This document shows positions 34,763 through 46,800 of a DNA stretch of 64,000 bases, in pieces. Under the pieces are notes generated by a model that worked only from the letters and a program-made list of their open reading frames with translations, was not told where the DNA came from and did not search any database. Every line of letters starts with the position of its first letter. The stretch's first letter is position 1. This stretch comes from Pseudomonas fluorescens (GTDB taxonomy: Bacteria > Pseudomonadota > Gammaproteobacteria > Pseudomonadales > Pseudomonadaceae), in contig NZ_CP008896.1 in the NCBI RefSeq assembly GCF_000730425.1, forward strand, positions 2,170,001-2,234,000. The letters are read 5' to 3'. A program made the translations under genes and the position numbers.

Positions 34763-34925
34763 GTTCTCAGGGCGGGGTGTAATTCCCCACCGGCGGTAAT
34801 TGCGCGCAATGCGCATAGCCCGCGAGCGCTTGGCGCCTTGGACTGCTCACGCAGGACGGCGGCAAGGTCAGCAGACCCGGTGTGATCCCGGGGCCGACGG
34901 TCATAGTCCGGATGAAGAGAGAACG
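34763..34925 (+). promoter_or_regulatory. FMN riboswitch (RFN element)
   Basis: The conserved core is readable: CGTTCTCAGGGCGGGGTG, AATTCCCCACCGGCGGTAAT, a variable arm, GGTCAGCAGACCCGGTGTGA and TCCGGGGCCGACGGTCATAG, then AGTCCGGATGAAGAGAGAACG closing the P1 stem. It lies 118 nt upstream of the lumazine synthase gene on the same strand and should shut it down when FMN is plentiful. A separate hairpin CCGCCAG-GGTT-CTGGCGG (34741-34758) precedes it. Confidence 0.95.
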
Positions 34926-35043
34926 GGATTGGCGCCTGAGGGCCGTGCGCGACAAGTCATGCCAGGCATGCTTGATTCGACCGTACCCTTAAATCCCATT
35001 CGATTCATAACGCCCTGTTTTTTTCATAAACAGGAGTCAGAAC

Positions 35044-35553
35044 ATGCAACCCACCGCAATCGACAGCAAGAGCAAAAACCACCACGGTGAGCGCGTCGCG
35101 TTTATCCAGGCTTGCTGGCACAAAGATATTGTTGATCAGAGCCGTAAAGGCTTTCTCGCCGAAATGATCGCCCAGGGCTACCAGGAGTCGGATATCGATT
35201 TCTTTGAAGTCGGCGGCGCCTTTGAGATGCCCCTGCACGCCAAGCTGCTGGCCAAGTCCGGCCGTTACGCCGGTATTGTCGCGGCAGCCCTGGTGGTGGA
35301 CGGTGGGATCTACCGCCATGAGTTCGTCGCCCAATCGGTGGTCAGCGGCCTGATGCAGGTGCAACTGGAAACCGAAGTGCCGGTGTTCTCGGTGTCCCTG
35401 ACGCCGCATCACTTCCACGCCGGCCAGGAACATCACACGTTCTTCTTTGAACACTTTGTACACAAGGGCAAGGAAGCCGCGCAGACCTGTGCCGATACCC
35501 TGCACAAAATCCGCGCAATCCGCCGCAATGAGTCACGCGCCTTAGCAGTCTAA
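35044..35553 (+). CDS. ribH2: 6,7-dimethyl-8-ribityllumazine synthase, type II (RibH2)
   Basis: 169 aa. RVAFIQACWHKDIVDQSRKGF, DFFEVGGAFEMPLHAKLLAKSG and VVDGGIYRHEFVAQSVVSGLMQVQLETEVPVFSVSLTPHHF place it in the lumazine synthase family. The long C-terminal His-rich part (HHFHAGQEHHTFFFEHFVHKG) is typical of the decameric type II enzyme. It condenses ribitylamino-uracil with dihydroxybutanone phosphate in riboflavin synthesis. It stands alone behind an FMN riboswitch, so it is an extra copy induced at low FMN; the housekeeping ribH is not in this window. Confidence 0.93.
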   Translation: MQPTAIDSKSKNHHGERVAFIQACWHKDIVDQSRKGFLAEMIAQGYQESDIDFFEVGGAFEMPLHAKLLAKSGRYAGIVAAALVVDGGIYRHEFVAQSVVSGLMQVQLETEVPVFSVSLTPHHFHAGQEHHTFFFEHFVHKGKEAAQTCADTLHKIRAIRRNESRALAV

Positions 35554-35572
35554 GCCGCACCGCAAAACCAAT

Positions 35573-35662
35573 TGTGGGAGCGGGCTTGCTCGCGAATGCG
35601 GTGGATCAGTCAATACATTGGGTGACTGAAACTGCGCATTCGCGAGCAAGCCCGCTCCCACA
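35573..35662. repeat. REPIN (GTGGGAGCGGGCTTGCTCGCGA class)
   Basis: Two inverted REP ends, TGTGGGAGCGGGCTTGCTCG and its reverse complement, 48 nt apart, between the converging ribH2 and astE. The same class occurs at 38407 and 42138. Confidence 0.85.
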
Positions 35663-35669
35663 TTTGGAT

Positions 35670-36674
35670 CTAGGCCAGGCCAGCGTCCGTGGTCGGCACA
35701 ATCAGGATGCCTGCCCGCAGGCCATTCTTGACCTTCGGGTTTGGGAAGATGATGCGCGCGCCCTCCTCCTCGATCACCCAGCGGGTCTTGGCGATGTCTT
35801 CCGCCAACAGATAGCCCTTCTCCAACAGCGAAAAGTTTTCCACATCCGCCGGTAAATGCAGGATGAAGGCATCGCTGTGCTTGATGATTTCCCGTGCCAC
35901 GCTGAACAACTTCAGGCCGTCCAGGCCCTCGGTCGCCGGTTCGTTGCCTTCGATGATCTGCTTGAGGCGGGTTTCCAGGCGCGACACATCCACCCCCTGG
36001 TTCTGCCCGAATGGCCGGGCCTTGCCCAACTCCAGGGTGAATGACTCGGCCCCCAGTTGCTCGTAGGTGAACGCCGTGAAGGTGATGGACGTCTTGTTCT
36101 GCAACAGCACCGCCTCCATCCCGGCCGCCCGCAGACGGGCCAGTTCGGCGCGGGAGTGCTGGCGCCCCTCCTTGAAGGGGTACAGGGCGAACTGCTCGAT
36201 CTTCGAGCCCCGGATGGCCGTGTGCAGGTCGTAGTGCAAGCGGCTACGGCCAGGCACGCCGAAGAACGTACGGGCCAACTGCTCAAGCTCGGCAGCGCGC
36301 ATGGCTTCAGGGCCAATGCTTTGCTCGTGGCGGCCATTGAACAGCCGGTTGACGTCCTGTTCGAGATAACGCTCGCCGCGGCGCATGGCCTCGGGGTTGC
36401 CGAACAGGAACAGAATACGGGTGCGGGGCTTGATCTCCCCACGGGCGATGCCATGCAACAAGCGGTCGGCCAATTCGATCGGCGCGGTTTCGTTGCCATG
36501 GATGCCGGACGACAGCAACAGATCGCCGCCGTTGTCTCGCGCCTCAGGTGGCCGCACTTCCAATGCGCCCTCACTGAGCCAGCGCATTTGCACGCCGTCG
36601 ACAGTCAGTTGAATTTTTTGCGCCGGTTCACGACCGGCGAGGGTCAGTTCAAGCAGTTTGCCGAGGGCGAGCAT
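35670..36674 (-). CDS. astE: Succinylglutamate desuccinylase
   Basis: 334 aa zinc carboxypeptidase-like enzyme: [14 protein letters not shown] (zinc ligands H and E) and [12 protein letters not shown] (third His ligand), catalytic Glu in FTLELGKA. It performs the last AST-pathway step, releasing succinate and glutamate from N-succinylglutamate, in the cytoplasm. It is the last gene of the leftward aruCFGDB-E operon. In P. aeruginosa the gene is called aruE. Confidence 0.95.
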   Translation of the reverse strand: MLALGKLLELTLAGREPAQKIQLTVDGVQMRWLSEGALEVRPPEARDNGGDLLLSSGIHGNETAPIELADRLLHGIARGEIKPRTRILFLFGNPEAMRRGERYLEQDVNRLFNGRHEQSIGPEAMRAAELEQLARTFFGVPGRSRLHYDLHTAIRGSKIEQFALYPFKEGRQHSRAELARLRAAGMEAVLLQNKTSITFTAFTYEQLGAESFTLELGKARPFGQNQGVDVSRLETRLKQIIEGNEPATEGLDGLKLFSVAREIIKHSDAFILHLPADVENFSLLEKGYLLAEDIAKTRWVIEEEGARIIFPNPKVKNGLRAGILIVPTTDAGLA

Positions 36675-36686
36675 AGAGCAGCTTCC

Positions 36687-36977
36687 TTAGTGGTTGCAGC
36701 CTGGGCCATGGACGTGATCATCGTCATCACCTTCAACGTCGGCCGGTTCCATTTCCAGCTGCAGGCTCATCAGGTTGGTGGCCAGGGGGCGCATCAGCAG
36801 GTTGGCGTATTCGGCATCACCTTCTTCCACATCCACGCCGATCAGCAGTTGGCCACGGCCGTCGTGCTGGATCCAGATTTCCTTGCCCTGCCACACCACC
36901 GCGAGGCGGGTGCAGGAGGTTTCCAGCTGGGTGCCGTCGGTGTCTTCAAGGATCAGCTTCAGGGTATCGGTGCTCAT
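36687..36977 (-). CDS. Small AST-operon protein with metal-binding-like tail
   Basis: 96 aa. A compact beta-rich domain (TLKLILEDTDGTQLETSCTRLAV...IQHDGRGQLLIGVDV) is followed by an acidic tail and an H-x-H...C..H end (DDDDHVHGPGCNH). It sits between astB and astE, a place also occupied by a small conserved gene in P. aeruginosa (PA0900). Function unknown; metal handling for the zinc enzyme AstE is an attractive but unproven idea. Confidence 0.75.
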   Translation of the reverse strand: MSTDTLKLILEDTDGTQLETSCTRLAVVWQGKEIWIQHDGRGQLLIGVDVEEGDAEYANLLMRPLATNLMSLQLEMEPADVEGDDDDHVHGPGCNH

Positions 36978-37000
36978 AAATAGGTCTCAGCCGTGGGGCA

Positions 37001-38347
37001 TTAATTGATCTGGAAAGGATAAACCGCGCCCAGTTTAAGGATTTGCGTCAGTTCATCCAATGCCGTGCGACATTCGAGCAGCAACTGCGGGTCAGCCAGA
37101 TCGGTTTCGCGCAGGCTGTCGCGGTAGTGCTTGCCGACCCACTGGGTCAACGTTTCGTACAACGGTGCAGTCATGATAACCCCTGGATTGACCGCCGCCA
37201 GTTCAGTCTCCTTCAACGCCACGCGCAAACGCAGGCAGGCCGGGCCGCCACCGTTCTGCATGCTTTGCTTGAGGTCGAAGACCTTCACTTCGCCAATCGG
37301 CCCGCCAGAGCGGGTCAGGCTTTGCAGGTACTGCCAGACGCGCTCGTTGTTGCGGCACTCTTCGGGCACAATCAGCAGCATGGAACCGTCGGCGCGGCTC
37401 AGCAACTGGCTATTGAACAGGTAGGAGCGCACGGCATCTTCAACGCTGACCAGGGCGCGGGGCACGCAGATCGCCTGGAAATTACCACCGACCTTGCCCA
37501 GCTTGGCCTGCAGTTCAGCGAGCATCTGTTCGGTATTGAGGAACGCATCCTCGTGATAGAACAGTACTTCACCGTTGCCCACCGCGATCACGTCGTTGTG
37601 GAACACCCCGGCATCGATCACGGCCGGGTTCTGCTGGCCGTAGACCACACCGTCATCCCGCAGGCCGTGCAAGCGGGCGACCGCCTGGGATGCTTCGAGG
37701 GTCTGGCGCGCCGGGTACTTTTGCGGCGCCGGGTAGCGGGTGTCGAACGCACTGCGGCCAAACACGAAAAACTCCACGCCCGCCTCGCCATATTCACGGC
37801 AGAAGCGGGTGTGGTTGGCTGCGCCTTCGTCACCGAACTGCGCCACGGCCGGCAACGCGGCGTGGTGGGCGAAGTGCTGCGGATCGGCAAACATCGCCCC
37901 CAGCACGCGGCTGGTGGTCGGGTGCTCGATGCTGCGGTGGTATTTGCAGTTGAGGTTGGCGGCCGTGAAATGCACGCGGCCGTCGAACGTGTCGGCGCTC
38001 GGGCTGACAGTGGCGGCGTTGGCCACCCACATGCTCGATGCGGAACAGCTGGCAACCAGCAATGGCATGGCTTGCCTGGCCGCCTGCTCGATCACCTGAG
38101 CGTCGCTGCCAGCAAAACCAAGGCGGCGCAGCGCGGCGACATCCGGACGCTCCTGGGGCGCAAGCACGCCTTGCACAAAACCCATGTCCATCAGGGCTTT
38201 CATTTTCGCCAGGCCCTGCAGCGCCGCTTCCTTGGGGTTGGAAGATTGCTGGCTGTTGCTCTGGGACGCGACGTTGCCGTAGGACAAACCGCCGTAGTTA
38301 TGGGTCGGCCCCACGAGACCGTCAAAATTGACTTCACAGGATTTCAT
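37001..38347 (-). CDS. astB: N-succinylarginine dihydrolase
   Basis: 448 aa, begins with the typical [20 protein letters not shown] and includes [20 protein letters not shown] and [15 protein letters not shown], hallmarks of the AstB branch of the amidinotransferase fold (catalytic Cys in GGPACLRLR). It converts N-succinylarginine to N-succinylornithine, CO2 and two NH3. ATG 38347 matches the family start; the frame extends 12 codons further upstream into the intergenic repeat region. Confidence 0.96.
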   Translation of the reverse strand: MKSCEVNFDGLVGPTHNYGGLSYGNVASQSNSQQSSNPKEAALQGLAKMKALMDMGFVQGVLAPQERPDVAALRRLGFAGSDAQVIEQAARQAMPLLVASCSASSMWVANAATVSPSADTFDGRVHFTAANLNCKYHRSIEHPTTSRVLGAMFADPQHFAHHAALPAVAQFGDEGAANHTRFCREYGEAGVEFFVFGRSAFDTRYPAPQKYPARQTLEASQAVARLHGLRDDGVVYGQQNPAVIDAGVFHNDVIAVGNGEVLFYHEDAFLNTEQMLAELQAKLGKVGGNFQAICVPRALVSVEDAVRSYLFNSQLLSRADGSMLLIVPEECRNNERVWQYLQSLTRSGGPIGEVKVFDLKQSMQNGGGPACLRLRVALKETELAAVNPGVIMTAPLYETLTQWVGKHYRDSLRETDLADPQLLLECRTALDELTQILKLGAVYPFQIN

Positions 38348-38406
38348 CGGCGAGGCTCCACGAACATCTGTTTTTATAAACAATCTTCATCACACCACAG
38401 ATCGAA

Positions 38407-38496
38407 TGTGGGAGCGGGCTTGCTCGCGAAGGCGGCGGACCAGTTACCTAATCTATCAACTGACAGACTGCATTCGCGAGCAAGCCCGCTCCCACA
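38407..38496. repeat. REPIN inside the AST operon (astD-astB)
   Basis: TGTGGGAGCGGGCTTGCTCG and its inverse complement flank 40-50 nt of variable sequence. It fills the 152-nt gap between astD stop and astB start. Confidence 0.85.
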
Positions 38497-38499
38497 TTT

Positions 38500-40991
<2,492 letters not shown>

Positions 40992-41042
40992 GCTATCTCC
41001 TCGGACGGGCCGCCTGTTCCAGGCCACCCGTTAAACTCTGCT

Positions 41043-42062
41043 TTAAACCGCTACCAGACGCACACTGGCGCCTTCGCCGACGCCCAGGGCTTCGGCCGCG
41101 TCCAGGTCCAGGGTTACCGGCTTGCCCGGCGCGTAGTCCAGCTCCAGCATCACGGCGCGGTAATCCTGCAACTGCGCGTTGCTCACCAGGTACTGACGGC
41201 CCACGCCCTTGGCCATCTCGCCGATCTTCACCGGCACCACGCGGCTCTGGGCGATCGAACGGATACCCGAGACCCGTGCATGCAGGGTCGGGCCACCGTC
41301 GAAGATGTCGATGTAATGGTCGGTTTCAAAGCCTTCGCGCATCAGGATGTCGAAGGTGATCTGCGCACGCGGGTGCACCTGGCCCATGGCTTCCTGGGCG
41401 GCGTCCGGCAACAGTGGCACGTAGATCGGGTAATGGGGCATCAGCTCGGCGAGGAAGGTACGACTCTTCAACCCGCACAGACGCTCGGCGGCGGCGTAGT
41501 TGAGGTCGAAGAAGTTGCGACCGATGGCGTCCCAGAACGGTGAATCACCGTTCTCGTCGCTGTAGCCGACAATCTCGGTCACCACCGAGTCGGCAAAACG
41601 CTCGGGGTGGCTGGCGACGAACAGCAGGCGGCCACGGGAATTGAGTTCAGACCAGGCCGACCCTACCAGCTCCGGCACCACGTAGAAGCTGGTCAGCAGG
41701 CTGTTGCCGGTCAGGTCGTGGCACTGGGACAGGACGTGGATCTTGTTGTGGATCTTCAGTTCGCGGGATGCGTGGACGAAGGTCTCGTTGCGAAAGCTGT
41801 AGAACGGCTCGGAGTAGCCGGCCGAGGCGACGATGGCCGAACAGCCCACCAGATTGCCGGCGACAGTGTCTTCGAGGACAAAGAAATAGCTCTCTTCACC
41901 GTTGAAACTCACTTCGGCGGCGAAGGACGCTTCGCTGGCGGCGATCTTGTCGCTCAGGCGTTCAACGTCATCCGGCAGGGAGGTGACACCAATCGGGCTG
42001 TCCGCAGCCAGACGCTGTACCTCGCCCAGATCAGCCATTTGCGCGGGGCGCATCACCAGCAT
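41043..42062 (-). CDS. aruF: Arginine/ornithine N-succinyltransferase, alpha subunit
   Basis: 339 aa from ATG 42062 (MLVMRPAQMADLGEVQRLAA). Same AstA family as aruG: VTEIVGYSDENGDSPFWDAIGRNFFDLNYAAAERLCGLKSRTFLAELMPHYPIYVPLLP. First committed step of the AST pathway. Followed by aruG after 51 nt. Longer reading upstream to 42137 runs into a region without conservation. Confidence 0.95.
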   Translation of the reverse strand: MLVMRPAQMADLGEVQRLAADSPIGVTSLPDDVERLSDKIAASEASFAAEVSFNGEESYFFVLEDTVAGNLVGCSAIVASAGYSEPFYSFRNETFVHASRELKIHNKIHVLSQCHDLTGNSLLTSFYVVPELVGSAWSELNSRGRLLFVASHPERFADSVVTEIVGYSDENGDSPFWDAIGRNFFDLNYAAAERLCGLKSRTFLAELMPHYPIYVPLLPDAAQEAMGQVHPRAQITFDILMREGFETDHYIDIFDGGPTLHARVSGIRSIAQSRVVPVKIGEMAKGVGRQYLVSNAQLQDYRAVMLELDYAPGKPVTLDLDAAEALGVGEGASVRLVAV

Positions 42063-42137
42063 GGTGTCACTCCTTAACTCGAAAAACTCACAGAGGAAAA
42101 AATGCCGGACACGGGATCTGGATTCACACAGATCCAA

Positions 42138-42227
42138 TGTGGGAGCGGGCTTGCTCGCGATAGCAGTGAGTCAGTTGATGAATCAGGTGACTGATCCACC
42201 GCTATCGCGAGCAAGCCCGCTCCCACA
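42138..42227. repeat. REPIN inside the AST operon (aruC-aruF)
   Basis: TGTGGGAGCGGGCTTGCTCG followed by variable GATAGCAGTG...CCGCTATC, which extends the stem, and the inverse copy. Located 75 nt upstream of the aruF start and downstream of the aruC hairpin. Confidence 0.85.
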
Positions 42228-42246
42228 TTGACCGAGCCCGGCACAA

Positions 42247-42284
42247 AAATTTTTATCCCATGCTCAATCGCTTGAGCATGGGAC
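42247..42284 (-). terminator. aruC terminator or attenuating hairpin
   Basis: CCCATGCTCAA-GCGA-TTGAGCATGGG, 11-bp perfect stem, followed on the minus strand by ATAAAAATTTTTG, 7 nt after the aruC stop. It would reduce read-through from aruC into aruFGDBE, so aruC could be expressed above the rest, or aruF could have its own promoter. Confidence 0.8.
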
Positions 42285-42290
42285 GGTCCA

Positions 42291-43610
<1,320 letters not shown>

Positions 43611-43640
43611 TTATAGCGCCAACCCCGGTTTTACGCGGGT

Positions 43641-43675
43641 TTACGCCAATGCGACAAATAGCGTCGCAATGGCGC
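43641..43675 (-). promoter_or_regulatory. Probable ArgR operator upstream of aruC
   Basis: On the minus strand TGTCGC-ATTGGCGT-AA (43641-43656) fits the TGTCGC-N8-AA half-site known for Pseudomonas ArgR. A second GTCGCAATGG copy faces it at about 43663-43672. The TTGTCGCATTG core recurs upstream of aotJ. Confidence 0.6.
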
Positions 43676-43820
43676 AGTTTAAACCTTGCGCCCGCCTATG
43701 GGCAGGCTCACGGCCAGATACCTTCAATGGCGCTTTACTCGCCCCACTAACTGTCTACCGCCGGGGCGTGGCATGGAGCTGGTTTGCTGAAGGGACATCA
43801 ACGCCATCAAGGACAACCCC

Positions 43821-46800
43821 ATGCCCGAGCAACCCTCCATAAGCCTGAGCGACACCTCAGCGCCCCATGAAATCCTCCAACATGCCTCTGCGCGCTGGCT
43901 CGGCGAGGCCTCCCAGGCCAAGCGCAGCACACTGGCCAGCCACACGCCAAGCATTGCCGACTGGTACGCGCACGCCAGCGATACGCAACACACCGAACTC
44001 CAGCGCCTGAACAGCGCGGCCTGGACCGCACAAAACCGGGTAGACAAGGCCCTGGCAGGCCTCAAGAGCCCCCGGGATTTCGGTGCCGAACTGTTGCAGC
44101 AGGCACTCCAGCGCCAGTACGGGGTCGAGCAGGATGTCCGGCATACCTACCTGCAACTCTATGTTCCGTTGCAGATCGCCGGATTCACCGTCAAACCCGG
44201 CGCCGCCCGAACCTGGTCGGTCCCACTGCTGGACGCCGCCCTGCACAACTTCGAACAGGCTGAAACACAGGACCTGGCCTTTGACAGCGACTCCTGTATC
44301 ACCACCCAACCTACGGCATCGGGGCAGTTCGCCCCCCTCGCGGCGGTCAATGCCAAACTCAGCATTCCCCAGTTCACCCGCCTGTGCCGCCAGTTGGATA
44401 TCGGCGGGCAATACAAGCGCTATCTCGATGAGTACCTGGACCTGGGCAACCCGGTCGCCGAGGCAAGCTTGCGTCAGTGGGTCATCCACAGCCAGCGGGC
44501 ATCGCTGAACCTGGCCCTGTACATGGCACTCATCAAGGGTGATCTGCCCCAGGCCGGGTACGATGCAGTCCACAGCCTGATCCAGGGAAATCGCAGCCCG
44601 GCCAATGGTTGTCGCACCCTGGAGTGCCATGACCTGCTCATCATGTCGACACGCCTGACCGGGATCGTCCTGTTCGCCGAGGACCTGGAGGCCAGCCGTG
44701 AGGTGATACCGGTGATTGCCTATATTCCCGATGACCCGTACCACCCGATCAAACAATACCCCAGCACCCGGGCGTTCACCCTGGCACTGACAGAAAAGCT
44801 CCGCGCGCCCCAGTATCAGCAGTTTTTCAGTCGTTTCATCGACCATGCCGATCTAGGGGTGTTTTTTTCCAACCTTACTCAACGCCTCACACAAGTGAGC
44901 TGGCATGCCCATACGCCCGGCGATCCACTGCCCAGTTGGCGCGATACCGCCGTTGAGCGACCGAACCTGCAGTTGCGCGCGGCCAAAATCCCCCCTGCCT
45001 TGTTTGACCACCTGTATCAACGCAAACTCAGCAAGGTATTCAATGATGCCCGCAACCAAGCGGTCTCCAGCGCCGATGTGGATCAGCAGGCCCGCTGGGA
45101 GCGCTGGGCACTGCTTGAAAAAATCGGCGCCATTGTGCTGCAAGTCGTAGCGTTTATTGCCACACCCTTTATCCCGCCCCTGGGCTTGCTGATGCTGGGT
45201 TACAGCGCCTACCAACTGCTCGACGATATGTTCGAAGGGGTGATCGACTGGGCTGAAAGCCTGACGCGCGAGGCATTCGGCCACGCGATGTCATGCGTTG
45301 AACAACTGGTCCAACTGGGCCTGTTCGCCAGCGGGATCCCGATTGCCGAAAGCGTGTTGCGCAAGGCCCTGCCCACCGAGTTCTGGCAGTTTATCGATCG
45401 CCTCAAGCCGGTCTCCATGCCCAGCGGCAAGACTCGCCTGTGGCGTCCGGATCTCACGCCTTACCGCCATGATGTAATCCTGCCCGCCGAAGCCCGCCCC
45501 GACGCCCTTGGCCTTTATCTGCACCAAGGCAAAACCCTGTTGCGCCTGGGTGATCAGCATTACAGGCTGCAAAAAGACAACCTCAGCGGCCGCTACTCAC
45601 TCTTGCACCCTCGCCGCCCCCAGGCCTACCAGCCTCCCGTCCTGACCAACGCCCAGGGTGCCTGGCTCACCGATCTGGAACGCCCCTTGAGCTGGGACAC
45701 CGTCACTCTGATGCGTCGCCTCGGATACCAGACCGACGGGCTCAGCGACAGCCAGCTACAACAGGCACGCATCGTCAGCGACACCCACGACAATGCCCTG
45801 CGCAAAATGCATGTGACCCAGCAAACACCCCCTCCACTACTGGCCGATACCCTCAAGCGCTTCAAGATCGATCAGGACCTGCAAGACTTCATCACTCAGA
45901 TGAACAGCGATGACCCCGCGATCTACAAACAGGCCGATCCGCAAACCCAACTGCAATTGCTCACCAGCTACGGCTTGTGGCCCTCCACCAAAACCCTGCG
46001 TTTTCTGGACAGCACAGGCCAGAGCCTCTGGGAGTTGAGCGGTTCCCAAGGCGCCAGCGTCGTACAAATCCACGATGCCCAGTTAAAGAATGGCGAACTG
46101 TTGCACGTACTGGTGGAAAGCCTGGATGAAGCCGACCGAAAAACCCTGCTGGAAGAGCCTTTTGGCACGCCCCCCTCCTCTTCCCTGACTCGCGCCGCGA
46201 CGCTGAGAAAAAAACTGGCACGAATTGCCGACGACAAGCGTTTCTCGCTCTTCGACTCCCGCTATCGCAGCCTGGAGCACACACGAAACGCGCGAGTACA
46301 AAAAATCATCGACGCGGCCCCCAACCGTGGCCTGCCCACCAGCCTTGCCGAGGAACTGCTGGCCGGCTGTAGCGGCGCAGAGCTGCAAGCCATCGACCAG
46401 GACCAGATACCAAAACGCCTGATCGAACTGGCAGCCTGGACCCAGCATGAGGTCAGAGTCACCCGGGCCTCAGAAGGTTTGTATCTGCACACCGTCGACA
46501 GCCCGGACACTCACATCCTGGCCCTGCACTCCCTGGAAAACCTGCCGGGATGGTCCCCCCTGGTTCGCCTTGAAGTGCGGCAATACCGCCCTGATGGGCC
46601 GTTACTGGATGCCATTGGCCCAGAAGACGGCGCGATCAAGAGAATACTGGTTGCAACCGAACAGGGCCTCTATACCCCGCAAGAAGCCACGCAGACGCTG
46701 TTCGGTGATACCGATTTCTACACGGCCATTCTCCAGGCCATTCCTGACGCCCAGCGCAACGCGTTGCAGATTCACATCGGCCAGGGCGCGCTTTTGCGCG

